From Ciona intestinalis (Eukaryota; Chordata; Ascidiacea; Phlebobranchia; Cionidae), in the NCBI RefSeq assembly GCF_000224145.3, contig NC_020177.2, positions 2,993,649 through 3,057,648 on the forward strand: DNA of 64,000 nt. Direction: 5' to 3'. Below, one piece after another: positions 10,481 to 22,554 of this stretch. The position numbers were made by a program, and so were the translations under genes. The notes beneath the pieces were generated by a model. The model was not told where the DNA came from and ran no database searches. It saw nothing but the letters and a program-made list of their open reading frames with translations. The stretch's first letter is position 1; the number at the start of each line of letters is the position of its first letter.

Positions 10481-13400
10481 ATGACCTCGTTAAATGAAAC
10501 CCATCGTCACCATGACTCCGTAGAAGTTTACAAAACAAGAAGTTCACCTGCCACCGAGAACGAACAGGTTTGTTTATAATCTACTATAGAGTGCCGTAAG
10601 GTGGAACAAGTTCCAAGTTTTGACATTATTTTCTTTTTTTTACAATTGTTAATGCTAGCATACCGTGCACTAACCAATGATGTATTCTCTTTATAAATAA
10701 CTATTTACCGCCGTATAGTTTTACAATTCCCGTATATAGTAGGGTGGGGAAGATGGGACAATTTTAGCGCATAATGTCTAAATATCCTGATCGTGTTTTA
10801 AAAATCCACAACCGTACATGGTGGTAGTGAGAATATGGTTTTATAATTATTTAAATATTCTTAATTTACTACCAAATGTGATGAGAAAATAGCATGAAAG
10901 GTGTCCGGTTTGCCCCCACCCTACTATATAAGTCCTATACTTCTTTCAGATTGCCATTGCGTCTGTTGTAGCATTCCTTGGTATCTGGACTACGCTCGGT
11001 AACTCGCTAACAATTGCAGCAATCTGCTTAGCAAAGCGAATGATGACTAAGTGCAACCTGTTTATCTTAAGCCTCGCTGTTTCTGATCTCGTTTCTGGAT
11101 TGATTGCGTCGCCATTGTGGCTTTACCGAAGGTTGGTTAACTGAGTAATGAACTATCATAGCAATATAACTCGCGTGAGGATAATTTGTTACGGTGATTT
11201 ATTTTCTCCTTTACTAATGATGTTATAGACATAGTAGGGTGGGGAAAGATGGAACACCTTTAGCTCAGAATATCCAGACGATATCCTGATCGTGTTTTAA
11301 ACAATTAACAACGGTCTAAGGGAGTCGTAAGGCTACGTTTTATAATTCTTTGAATGTTATTTGTTTACTACCAACATGGCCTACTCAATACAATAAATGT
11401 ATTGAGTAGGCCATGCTACCAAATGGAACGATAAAATAGAATGAAAAGGTGCCCCCATTTACCTATCCCGCAAAAAGAAAGTAACACAGTCTTAAATCCT
11501 ATATGCCTGGCAGCAGACGTAACAGAGGACATTTTTACAGTACTGTGGGGGGAGATGGGACACCTGTAGCACATAATATCCAAATACCTTTGTTTATTAC
11601 TGAATGGGAAGATAAAATAAAAGGAAAAGGTGTCCCATTTCCCCCCACTCTACTATATAATAGCTTATATCCGCAATTAATTTTACAGGACATGGGGATT
11701 TAACGACTGGGAATGGGGCGACTTCCTTTGTAAATTGTTTTGGTTCAGCGATCAATCTACCTCATTCTGTACAGCAATGCATATTGCTGCTTTCGCTGTG
11801 TGGAGATTCATTGGCGTGAAATGGCCATCTCTCTTCGAAAAGATTAAAATGCGGTAGGGAAAAAAGTGTTTTATAAAGTCTTTTAGTAATATAAATACAA
11901 AGTTTTGTTCAGTTAATAACCCTCATTGAATTTTTATGGCCTATGATGATGAATATAAAAAGCTACTACACATAGTATAGTAGAGTGGGGGAAGATGGGA
12001 CTCCATTTCATTTTGTTTTCTCTTTCCAATTGGTAGTAAACAAAGAACATCCAAATAATTATGAAATTGTATCCTTACGACTTCTACAGACCGTTATTAA
12101 TTCTTTAAAACACGATCAGGTTATTTGGAAATTATGTGTTAAAGGTGTCCCATCTTCCCCCACCCTACTATATAGTGTATATCCAAATATCCTGGTCGTG
12201 TTTTAAACAATTACCAACGCTCCATGGGAGTAGTAAGGAATCGGTTCTATAATTCTTTGTCCTTTGTTTACTATAACAAATGGGAAAGTAAAATAGAATG
12301 AAAAGTCCTTTTATATACTACTATATGATCAAAGTAAATTGACAGCTCAAGAGCTAATTTTAACGAAGCTCCACGTACTTTAAAGCCTTACTACGAAACT
12401 ATGTGTGTTTTAACCAACAATTGTACGAACGTTGCAGAACTGTCACCATTTGGCTTGTATTTATTTGGGTTGTGTCAATCATCTTTGGTGGGTTTATATT
12501 CAGTTCATTTTACGAAGTGGCAGAAAAATCAGAAGACCATCACGTCGGAAGTTGTTGGCCGATGTGTTCCATTAAAATCGAAAACGATGGGTAAGTTACG
12601 TATATACATAAATAGTACAATGGGGGAGATGGGACACCTTTTCATTCTTGTCTTTCCTATTTTCTTGTCTCATTTGATAGAAAACAAAGAAAATTCAAAG
12701 AATTATCAACCACAACCTTCCAACTCCCATATTGACCGGTTTTTTTTGTTCAAAACACGATCATGATATTTGGATATTATGCAGATAAAGGTGTCCCATC
12801 TTTTCCCCACCCTACTATGGTACTTCCCCTGTTCCCAGATTTTATTTTGAACAACTAACAACGCTCTTTTCGTAAGGATGCGGGTGTTTAATTCTGTAAA
12901 TATTCTTTGTCTATCACCAAAAGGAACGAAAAAAGAAACTTTTTGAAGCAGTTTGCAGATTGAGCTAACGCTTTTGTATTTGCAGAGTTACGCGGCACCT
13001 CGTTTACTACACTGTAGTTTCGTCATTGTTTATTCTGCTTCCGATGCTCATACTTCTGGTGACGTCATGTCTTATTGTGTGGGAGATGTACTGCCACCCA
13101 GTGGTAGCAACGCATAAGAGCAAGCAGAGAAAAACAAAAGGTAAGAATCGGCACTGATTGCAAAGATTTACCAAAATAGTTGTTTTAATGTATGGCTGAC
13201 AATTTAAAAGAACATTATAAAGTGTAGAGCATTGGATTGGAGTTATTGTCTATGTAGGTGTACCTTCCAAGGAAAAATACGCCCATAACGATATCAGCGA
13301 CGAGTCTTGAACCCGTGTTTTATCTGGGTTATTTACGTGGTAACTCGTAAGCGGGCACAAGGTGTATAAAACAAAACACCCACGCTATACAACGGCTGTC

Positions 13401-14550
13401 GTTTTGTTTATAACGACTGTCGATTTTCGGTGTCATTTCGTAAACAAAATTTACAGAGAAAAGAGCCGCCGTCCAGCTTGCATTGATTTCCGCCTCTTTC
13501 CTGATTGGCTACATTCCAATGACGTCATACGTGATGTGGACGACCAGAACACGCGTCAAAAATGTGACGTAAGTGGTGACGTAACACATGGAGGATGTAT
13601 GCCATTTTGTAACCAATACGTAAGCGGGCACCAGGTGAAACCTAACGCCGTGTTGATAAATACTTTTGTTCCCCGCCATATGAGGATATGTATTTGTAAA
13701 GGACACTCTTTATACCAGAAATATCATGTCTGAATGCAAAAACAAGCAGGCCTATATATTCATGAATAAACTGAGTTCCAGTTTTAAACGGCACGTTTTG
13801 GAATATAACTTCGAGTCTGTTTTCAGGTTCGACTACTGGTTTCATGTTGCCGCGTTTTTCTGCTTGCGTTTATCAGAGTGCTTCAATCCGGTGTTGTACA
13901 ACATAGCTTCCGTACAAATGCGAAACGCATCTAGAGAAGTTCTGATGCGAATCAGGTACGTAAATACCGTGTGTATTGATATATCGCGCCTCGTCGTATA
14001 CAGACGTATAAATAAATAAAGACGATCTTTTTCGGCGCCATAACACAGTAGTAAGCGCGCCTGCCTGTAACCCAAAGGGAACTGGATTAAACAAGTTATA
14101 TTCCTTTGTCAAAATACCTATTTAACCAAAAGAATGGTGTCTATTATACGAGTCGCGTGGGTTCATGCATTCCCTAAAATTTGGTGCAACAGCCACACTT
14201 TTTAACTGACACTGTATTTTATCCATAGCGTTTTTAACAACTGTTGTTTTGATGTTGATTTCCTTCTCTTCGTTCTTTGAAACATATAATCTTTACTTTC
14301 GAAAAGATAAATAAAAATTATGTGATGTAAACTGATAAAAACAAAATGCATAAAGATCAAAAAAAAGTTTAGATAAATTGTAACAAAAACTATATATTAT
14401 TTAATTAAAACTATACCAACATACCTAAACATAAATAACTTACTTTGTAGGACTTGCCAATACAACAGAGAACGAACGCCAAGGTTAATCAGAAGAAACG
14501 CAATAATCTACTATAAAACTGAACAACACAGATATTTAAATTCACCATAA
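10481..14550 (+). CDS. Class A (rhodopsin-like) GPCR, orphan
   Basis: Seven-transmembrane receptor of the plasma membrane, ligand unknown. Exons: 10481-10567, 10950-11131, 11689-11853, 12438-12590, 12986-13140, 13457-13568, 13827-13955, 14451-14550; 1083 nt, 360 residues. The short N-terminus has one N-glycosylation site (NET). TM1 contains GNSL, TM2 LAVSDLVSG, TM3 starts at LCKLFW, TM4 has the conserved Trp (TIWLVFIW), TM5 a proline (ILLPMLILL), TM7 ends NPVLYN. Extracellular loop 2 has two cysteines (SCWPMCS), one of which can pair with the TM3 cysteine. Two hallmark motifs differ: the DRY at the end of TM3 is WRF (AVWRFIGVKWP), and CWxP in TM6 is GYIP. The tail is short and basic. All of the first four introns contain MITE copies. 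I cannot place it in a ligand subfamily. The start is the first in-frame ATG of the first exon. Confidence 0.87.
10738..10925. mobile_element. MITE in GPCR intron 1
   Basis: AGTAGGGTGGGGAAGATGGG to GCCCCCACCCTACTATAT; ends 24 bp before the exon 2 acceptor. Confidence 0.9.
11231..11469. mobile_element. MITE in GPCR intron 2 with internal hairpin
   Basis: Left end AGTAGGGTGGGGAAAGATGG; right end GGTGCCCCCATTTACC. Contains a perfect 18-bp inverted repeat at 11375-11415. Confidence 0.85.
11541..11656. mobile_element. Short MITE in GPCR intron 2
   Basis: About 115 bp with both ends (GGGGGGAGATGGGACACC, CCCCACTCTACTATAT), the middle deleted. Ends 32 bp before the exon 3 acceptor. Confidence 0.85.
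11977..12173. mobile_element. MITE in GPCR intron 3
   Basis: AGTAGAGTGGGGGAAGATGG to CATCTTCCCCCACCCTACTA. Confidence 0.92.
12176..12325. mobile_element. MITE half copy in GPCR intron 3
   Basis: ATCCAAATATCCTGGTCGTG to AGAATGAAAAG, in the opposite sense to the copy on its left. Confidence 0.75.
12614..12820. mobile_element. MITE in GPCR intron 4
   Basis: TACAATGGGGGAGATGGGAC to TTTTCCCCACCCTACTATG; a diverged half copy follows to about 12950. Confidence 0.88.
13285..13702 (+). mobile_element. SINE fragments flanking GPCR exon 6
   Basis: Two partial copies (about 13285-13402 and 13606-13702) with GTGGTAACTCGTAAGCGGGC and TACGTAAGCGGGCACCAGG, lying on either side of exon 13457-13568. Confidence 0.7.
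14033..14092 (+). mobile_element. SINE tRNA-like head
   Basis: CGGCGCCATAACACAGTAG then GCGCGCCTGCCTGTAACCC; no body attached. In the last GPCR intron. Confidence 0.65.
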
Positions 14551-14777
14551 ACTGATTCTTTACTAACTTTCCTAATACTTTCGTTGTCCTTTTCTATATC
14601 TAATGTGATTTCCACAAAATAAAAAAGATTTTTTTTCTTGGGTCCTTTCATAAATACAAGTATATATTTCATACATTTCACTCTAAAAGCTGTTAAATCG
14701 ATGCGGTTGCTGAAGATCTGTAAAAAATTGTACTGTTGCTTAAAAAACATAGCACTGCAGTCAGCAGCTAACCTACA

Positions 14778-14992
14778 GGTTAAGGGTTCTAGACTTTGCT
14801 TTAACCCAGTGGTCACTAATGTGTTGTCCAAATTATCAGCCATAGATTAAAACATAAAAATCGGAAAAACAATCACGCACAAGCCACTTACGTGGTAACT
14901 TGTAAGCGGACACGAGGTGTACGAAACAGAACACCATGTTACAACGACTGTCATTGCCCCACCATGCGAAAATAAGGAAGTTACATTCACAG
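14778..14992 (+). mobile_element. SINE, right part
   Basis: Has ACCCAGTGGTCACTAATG, ACGTGGTAACTTGTAAGCGG and ends TTACATTCACAG eight bases from the KLHL stop codon, so it forms most of the KLHL 3' UTR in antisense. Confidence 0.85.
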
Positions 14993-15000
14993 TCATACCT

Positions 15001-18000
15001 TCATTTAAGTGCAAGCACAGCACAAGCGGCTCCTCTGAGTCTACGTGGCAGTTTTGGTTGTGTGGCCCAAGTGTCACTCTCTGGGTTGTAGCTGGCAGTG
15101 TCAATCCTGTGGTCTGTCACGTTAGTTTTACAACCCCCAACAAGGTAAACCAACCCATCCAGCTCTGTACATGCGCTTTCTTTGTCGCACTAAAAATTGA
15201 AAAAAAAAACAACTTGAAATTGAGAAAATATGATTAGTTTTAACTTACAGGAAACAATAAGCAACAGTAATAACTTTCATTGTTTTTCGATTACGATAGC
15301 GAAGATTGAAAAATATTTAAAACAAAAATACAGACCTTTTTCACCTTTTACCTGAGATATGGTCTTTTGCGCCACCTTGTGCCACTGATCACACTGCGGT
15401 GTATAACACTCGATGGCAGTAGACACATGTTGTATAACACCCTGTGTTTCATTCTCGCCACCAAATACGTAAATTCTATCCCTCACTGCTGCCATCGTGT
15501 GACAACTCCTTGCGCACTTCATCTTCGCTACTGCCACCCAGTGGTTGGTTGCAATGTTGTATCTATGATAATAATAATAATACAACAGTTTATTTGTCTC
15601 TTCCATTATGGTAGGTTGGTAGCGGAGATTCCAAAATATTTAAATTGAAAAGACAAGATATAGCAACAAAAAAACAAAAGTTGTTAAAATAAGCTTTAAT
15701 GGCAGGTTTTACAGTGTGGTACAGAGAGAGACCTGGAATGTTGAGCAGAGTTGTCATATCACCCAACAGCAGAGCTTTTCAAACAGTGGGTTCAGTAACT
15801 AACTTTAGGGATTACCATATACTAATTTTACACAAAGTACTACATATATATTATACCATTTACCATTAAGGGTTGCAGAAAATCTTAAGAGCCTAAATTT
15901 TTAGGCGATCTGTGGGCAAAAGTTCGGAAAGCCACGCTATACAGCATTTCTTACTTTAGCATGTCTTGAGTAGAAGACTTCCTCACAACTCCACCACTAA
16001 CATAAAGATCATGTTTGTAGCTTGAACCAGCGTGAGAATAACGTGGCTGTTTCAATACTGCTGCAAACTCCCACCTAAATACAAATTTACAGACTGTAAT
16101 ACGCAAGTTTATACATAAGGGGTATATCCCATACATATGGGACCGGCGTCATACTCATAGCACGGTGGTTAGTACGACTGCCTCTAACTTATTTATAGGT
16201 TATGAATTCAGGTGTCAGCGATACAGAAAAAAATTATCACCTACAAAGTTACATGTGTGGTAACTCGTAAGCTGGTACAGGGTGTAAGAAATAAAACATT
16301 TGTGTTATAACGACCGTCATTTTTGGCCAAATGTGAGTATAAAGCAAGTTACATTTATTCACATGAGGATAAGTAAGTGTCAACCATTCATTCTTTTTTT
16401 ATTGTAAAGGTATTGACTCGTTACCATAAAAACAAACAGTTTTAAACCAGCACCGTCACACAAGCTTTGTACGGTACTTATTCTAGCTTGACACAATACC
16501 TATTCTAATCTACATGGGTGAGGTCCTACATGCCATAGGAGCTGAAATTTAGGTCCAAGATTGCCAAGACACATGAGCTAAAACATTACAGGTTTACAGC
16601 TATCCTTATTGAGCATTGAACCTGGTATCTTTTGGTTACGATGCAATCACCTAACCACTGGGGCTAGCTTAACTTACTTCTTTGTTAAAATTGAGAATTT
16701 TTCCACCGAATTTCTGATGACATTGCTGCTTTTCCCTCCCACTACTACTAAGCATTGTTCTTGTGCACTCATGCAGAAGTGAGCCCTTTATAGGGAAACA
16801 AAAAACTGTATTAGCAAACACTCAATAAAATATATATATACATTCTGTTACTTCTGCTACCATACCTGAAATTTAGAAATATGGAAAACATGATGTGGGT
16901 AGGTACTTTCTGTTAAAAACTTTCCCAAATGTAAAGTCATTTACTTTATAATATCTACACAAAACGTGGTAATATATTATTCTTTTAAAATAAGTGCAAA
17001 CAATATTTTTCTTTTAATCTTAGTGCAAATACAATAGTAGACGCTTTCTTAAAAAAATGCTGGTGTTTTATATAAAATTTAAACAAAATTAGACCAGCGT
17101 TGCCATGTACCTTCCTTGAATCATATCCGGCAGTGTTTCCCATTCATTTTTCATGGGGTAAAAAGCCCACAGTGATGACAGCCCCTTTACTCCAGCAATG
17201 GCCGTGTCTTCACCCCCAGCTACGTACAATACATTGCCCACTACCGCCACCGAGTGGTGACAAAGGGTAGACGGAAGACGAGTCAGCTCTTTCCACGTCT
17301 GGTCTTTATGATTCAGCACTTGAATCTTATACACAAAGGTATGTAAAATTAAACTATAAAATATGCATATTCTAAAATAAGCTAAATATGATTTGGTAAA
17401 CTTGTGCTTTTTAATACAATGTTTTCAAAGTTGTACAAAATTTTATCTAAAATTGTGAAATAACGTTGAATAAGTAGCGTATATTATCTTGAATTAATTT
17501 AAAAAGACAAAAGTTTACGAATAATCATACACTATAACCTAACTATTTTTTCGTTATTTGTCTCTTTCATTTCGGTCGCAAAGAATAGGAAATGGAAAGT
17601 ATTTTTGAATAAGAGCAAATAGAAAGGAAATGACATTCATTCACCGACGTAAATACTTAACGTTAATTGGTTGAAAAAGCTTTTTATTCAAAAAGTTTAC
17701 ATTAATTTATCCAAATAATACAGCCCTTCACCTGTGCAGTAAACTGGTCATAAAGCCTCCCTCCAGTTACAATAACATAGTTGTGTAGAGGGGAATTCCC
17801 ATCCCCGATACCACCATTCTTATCACTAGGTGGCGCTGTGGTGCTCATTTGTTTTTTTAATCTTTGGAGGATTTTCTTTTTATCTTCTCCTATTAGTCCT
17901 TCAATTATTGCTGCAATTTAAAACAAGGTAATTTTAAATTCAAGATGCAAGAATTTGACAGATTATTAATAATCCAATATTATGGTCTTATATATATGTG

Positions 18001-21000
18001 AATTATTGCAGTATATTACTTTTGCAATAATGATAATATAATATTATAATAATAATAATAACTTTTTTTGTATCTTCGCCTTTACAAGCGATAGGATTTC
18101 GCGACAAAACAACAGTTGTTAAAACATGCTATAAAAATAAATACATGCTTAGTTAAATACATGTTTACATTTAATTGAAATAAAAAAAACGCAATATTTT
18201 TAGAAGAGCCGTTTTACCCTTATAATACACCCTGGTTATCTGTGTAAAATTTTGATGTATATTCCACGATAATTAGACTGTGTTTATTTAGATACACAGA
18301 TAACTATCAAATCAAAAATTTAAGTAAATTGTATCTAGTTTAATAAAGTTCCTTAAAAAAGTGATATATACTTAATAATTCTTTGTCTTGCATCACAATA
18401 TCTTGTGCAAGAACATAATTAGTAAGTGACGATTGTGGGATCTTTGCATAATGAAGACATTTTAACAATTTTAAAGTCGACTCTTTTCTTTCTTTCGTAT
18501 CCTTTAAATAAATATAGAATTTTGTAAAACAGAGCGCAAAGACGGTGTCCGTAACAGTAATATGTTAAATATTTACTCCAGGCTTGTCACTGCTACCATT
18601 GTGAGCGTATGTGTCTAAATTGTGCCCTAGAGAAAGAGCGAACACCCTATTATCGGATCTTTAAAGTCACAAAACAAAAAACGTATAAGTATTGCCTTTT
18701 TGGCCATACATTTGCATTTACAAATAGTACATTTACCTTTGATAAGAATAATAACTGTTTTGCCAGCATGTCTCTTTTAGAAGCACAAGGGTGTTGGGGT
18801 CATGGCCCAAAACCTTGCCTAAAACCCAAGCCTCAGGGATCTCACCCATACAGAATAGAACCATGCTCTAGGTTCACTTCTGATGCACAATAGTGTTGGG
18901 TAATGGGCAAAACCTGGCCTAAACCCCAGGTCCTTAAAGACCTCACCCATACACAATAGAAAGTGTTATGTACCTTTGTTGACCACTTTAGAATGCTGTT
19001 AAACATCTGTAATTCCGGAATCACACACTCGTTTGATAAAACTCCTTTTCTGTGGTTCACCAGCTCCTGTGTTAGATACACTTAAAAACACACACTCCAT
19101 TTTATATTCATGTACTGGAGAAACTACTAGCCCTACAGTAAAACAGAATTTAAGTTAAACTAAGGTAATGTCAATACATTTAAAGAGAGTAACAATAATT
19201 TATAATCCGCAACGAAGCCGCACGAAACTGATAATTAAACACGCTTCTAAACTAACTTGCCCAACCAAAGCAAGTATATACTATAAACTAACTTGGTGCT
19301 AGTGAAGAGTCTTTCCACCTACGAAGTAGTGGCTAGCAAATAAGGTGAGGGGAATATTCTTCACTAGCACCAACTGAAACTACTAAACGGACAAAACAAT
19401 ACACTTTTAGATTGCTCATTTTTAAAAACTACTCAGCAAGGGTTCCCTTCCTCTTACTACCTCAAAAAAAGCAGTAAGAACATTCCTCAAAAGCTATAGT
19501 GACCGAAGTCGCATAAGCCAAGCTTCATGCTCAGAAGGGAACCCTACGACTCATCATCGTAGTTGTCGTATCGTCAAAATTGAATGACGTTTTCAAGATG
19601 CATACTATAGAAATGATCCCTAAAAGCATGATCTTAATTATTCATCGCTCAGAAGCGAGCATTGAATCATGGAAATAATCTAGCGTTTGTGGGGCCCCGC
19701 GGAGTTTAGCTAAAGCGCTATTCCACAGATTAAGTACGTTTAATTGTTTCCTGATTTATCAGAATAAAGCCATGGTATGCTCTACGTTGGTTAAGGTTAA
19801 TTATCTTTACAGTTCACGCGTGTGTCTTTTTTAGTTCAAAATTTTAAGACGAATTATCAAGTTGGTCCAAGATTTCTTTCATATTTTTATTTCTTAAAAA
19901 AATTAATTGATTTTCTAGAAGTGAAAGAAAAAAATAAAACATGTGAAAGAAATTATCAGTGTTATAAAAGGATCGCCGTCAAACCAAACGTTTAAAATTC
20001 GACCACGCTGTCGAATTATGTAGACGCGTGCGTGCGCATGTCTCACGCATGGGGATTTCCCTGACGCGACACTGGCATGTATAGGATGTCTATAATACTA
20101 CAATACTACTGCGGTGGTGCTGTACATTTGATCATCTTTATCCATGTATATACAAAGTTTCATTATTCGTTTGTATGCCCCCTTAAAAAAATTAATATGT
20201 TTTAACTGTAAGCGTGTTTTACCAACTGTTGTTCTACCACAATATCCTGTCTTTTCGTTTATTTTTTTTTTAATTTCGCTACCGCAATCAAAGAGACAAA
20301 TAAAGTTATTTGTATTATTATGTTTTTATAAGCCAGACTACCTGCATGTCAGTTTCTGTGAGCGCCAAGAAGCAATTTGTGTCAACGAACTCATCAAACT
20401 GTCCAATTGTTTTTCGGAGCGCAAAGTCTTTTAATTCCGACAGATCTAATTGCTCTGATAACTTCAGAATACGTTGGAAATATTCGAGCTGGAACCTAAA
20501 GAAAAGATCATCATTGTGCTATCATATAGTAGGGTGGGGGAGACGGGACATGTTTAGCACATAATATCCAAACATCCTGATCGTGTTTTAAACAATTAAC
20601 AACGATTTATGGCAGTCGTGAGGATACGGTTTTATAATTTTTTTGAATGTTTGTTTTTGTTTACTACTAAATGGAACGAGAGAATGGAAAGAAAAGGTGT
20701 CCCACCTTCCCCCAACCTACACTTACAAAATTAAATTACTAAGGGGGACCTTATATAAACTATACGCTATTTGTCATATTTTCTGCTAGCTTTAGTACAC
20801 CAAAACAGTTTTCATACTGGTTATTTTATCTTTTAAAGTTTTAACGTTAAATTGGCGACTAAGTTTTACACACATATCCCTAAAAATATCTGCTCAAACA
20901 ATCACCTACAAAGTTACATAGGTGACAATTCGAAAGCGGGGACAAGGTGTATATGAAACAGAACACCTTACACCTATGTTATAAATAAAGACTGTCGTTG

Positions 21001-22554
21001 CCCAGTCACGCAAGGGTAAATCAGCTGCACTCATTCTGTATGGTTATAGGATCCTGCGCACGCCAGGATAAAAGGTTTAGGCTAGCGTTTGCAATTAGTT
21101 CTACACTCAAACTATAGTATACATACCCGCTTTGTATCTCGGCGATGCATCTCCTTTTCAGTGAATCAATTCCCAGTTTAACAGCAGCTTCCACAACGTT
21201 CGGGATATCTCGTGGGTCAGATTCTAACACTGCTGAATAAATGTATTGGAGTACCGTCTCCATCGCTTTGTGGGTAATTGGAAAATCGATTGGGACGTCA
21301 TCAGTTGTGACGTCATTTCGAGGCGTGGTTTTGCTTTCAGGGGTTGGCGGTTGTTCTCCGTCTACAAATGCACACAATACTTTAAAATGGTGAAAATAGA
21401 GCAAAATATAGTATGTTGGGGTAAGATGGTTACTGGTTTCTTTAATCGTCCCATTTAGCAGTAAACAAAGAATATTTACAGAATTAAATAACCGTATCTT
21501 CACAACTCCAAACGGGCGTTCTAAAAACTCTATTCGGAAATATGGGACATTATTATGTTTAACGGTGTCCATCTTACCCGCTCTATATTTAAAAACTGTA
21601 CTTACCAAACTCGGCCGCCGAGACTCCCAGTTTCTCGCGAAAATAAACGCTAGAAGCGGCTAAAACGCATCTGTGAGCATTATACTTATTCAACGGGCCT
21701 TTTTCAGTCTCTGCGTAAAAACAATTTTTAAATAATTTTCAAAAAATCGGTCATGACGTCAGTAGTCACCATTTACAGAAAGAGTGACGTCACATAACGT
21801 CGATGTCTTTCTCAGAGTTGATAATCCTTTGACCAAAGCGTTAATATGCTCGTTAGAATGTTGGTGCGGAATTGAAACTATTTTCTGATCAACGTTTGTG
21901 CCGGAGTGACGCCCTTTCGAGGCTGACGAACCTAAAAATAATAGATTAATTTCAATTTCGCGTGTCTGTGTGTATATATATATAGCAACTACTAAAGTAT
22001 ACCAAAATACAAGCTATTTTTACAGAAAGCGCTGTAATAAATGAGTTTCCTTGTCTAAACGGCAGGTCCTTGCAAAAAAGTTGCTTGACAGCTTGAGCAT
22101 AACAAAACTAGTTCCAAGTTACGATTTCCAGCATTTTCAGTTAAAACTTTTCTATAAAAATGTTTCGAAGTTATTGAATACTATAAGTACAGCAGCTCAC
22201 CCATTTAGTATTATATAGCTGTACACCAATATTCCAACTTGTAACGTCACATTTTCTTTAAGATTTCCAAGCACGACCGGCCGCCGACTGGTCTGAAAAT
22301 ATGATTAGAACTGACAAAACAGCAACAAATTTGTACCTCCTTGACTGCTAAATTTAAATAAATTTCGATTATGAGAATAACAATTGATCATTGTTACACA
22401 CAATACTGGCATAGTTTGGCAACAAACCGTTATATTTAATAAATAAAAACTTTCGACGCGCATAAATCTTCTGGCATACGCACGGATAGCTTAATGCTGG
22501 ATCCAATAACCACTTACTTGAAGCACTTGAAGTAATTAACAAAAGATTTCTCAT
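15001..22554 (-). CDS. BTB-BACK-Kelch protein (KLHL family)
   Basis: Predicted substrate adaptor of a Cullin-3 ubiquitin ligase. Thirteen exons: 22554-22518, 21931-21770, 21710-21606, 21361-21127, 20495-20342, 19066-18974, 18501-18372, 17910-17732, 17325-17111, 16785-16678, 16074-15955, 15562-15352, 15189-15001; 1938 nt, 645 residues. The BTB fold starts at LCDVTLSVN and continues with HRCVLAASSVYF; it is interrupted by an acidic insert (EQPPTPESKTTPRND) before the part ending LQYIYSAVL. BACK spans about exons 5-7 (FQRILKLSEQLDL, FNSILKWSTKDTKERKES). Six kelch repeats follow, each with a GG and a later Trp, for example VVVGGKSS, YVSGGVV, YVFGGEN, YLVGGC. The first exon (MRNLLLITSS) is the least certain: it is tiny, but its phase fits. 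The acceptor GAGCTG at 19066 was chosen over upstream AGs because it keeps phase. A U3 snoRNA gene lies in the intron between exons 5 and 6. The orthologous KLHL number cannot be told by eye. Confidence 0.86.
16143..16362 (+). mobile_element. SINE, internally deleted
   Basis: Head CGGCGTCATACTCATAGCAC plus right half GTGGTAACTCGTAAGCTGG, tail TTACATTTATTC. In a KLHL intron. Confidence 0.75.
17990..18062. repeat. AT-rich simple repeat (ATA/ATAATA)
   Basis: Short run of TAATAATAATAATAATAAC in a KLHL intron. Confidence 0.7.
18786..18960 (+). repeat. Two tandem copies of the composite SINE right end
   Basis: GTGTTGGGGTCATGGCC and GTGTTGGGTAATGGGC each followed by a CCTAAA-type stretch and CTCACCCATAC-CAATAGAA, matching 54467-54540. 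Lies in a KLHL intron. Confidence 0.75.
19293..19373. mobile_element. Third MITE family, TTGGTGCTAGTGAAG ends
   Basis: 81 bp bounded by TTGGTGCTAGTGAAGAGTC and TTCTTCACTAGCACCAA, inverted copies of one another. Lies just downstream of the U3 gene. Confidence 0.82.
19428..19635 (-). ncRNA. U3: U3 small nucleolar RNA
   Basis: Box C/D snoRNA that guides early 18S rRNA processing in the nucleolus. On the minus strand the 208-nt sequence begins AAGATCATGCTTTTAGGG, parallel to the vertebrate U3 start AAGACTATACTTTCAGGG, and continues GGATCATTTCTATAGT, identical to the highly conserved box A region. Downstream are a C'-like TGATGA (near 19556), a box B segment CTGAGCATGAAGC (near 19530), a C-box-like TTTTGAGGAATG, a hairpin pairing CTTACTGC with GTAGTAAG, a long-range stem pairing GGGTTCCCTT with AAGGGAACCC, and a terminal box D (CTGA near 19433). 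Length is close to the roughly 215 nt of vertebrate U3. It lies in a KLHL intron on the same strand. U3 in animals is normally transcribed from its own promoter, so it is probably an independent gene; I did not identify a certain promoter element upstream. It could be one of several genomic copies or a recent pseudogene, but all boxes look intact. Confidence 0.9.
20527..20730. mobile_element. MITE in KLHL intron
   Basis: AGTAGGGTGGGGGAGACGGG to CCACCTTCCCCCAACCTAC; 30 bp from exon 20495. Confidence 0.92.
20897..21035 (+). mobile_element. SINE right half
   Basis: AATCACCTACAAAGTTACAT to CACTCATTCTG with AAAGCGGGGACAAGG in between; in a KLHL intron. Confidence 0.75.
21411..21586. mobile_element. 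MITE, diverged, in KLHL intron
   Basis: TATGTTGGGGTAAGATGGTT to GTGTCCATCTTACCCGCTC. Confidence 0.8.

Noticed and set aside
15367-15648. Plus-strand 93-residue open frame
   Set aside because: Antisense of a kelch exon (YVFGGEN on the minus strand).
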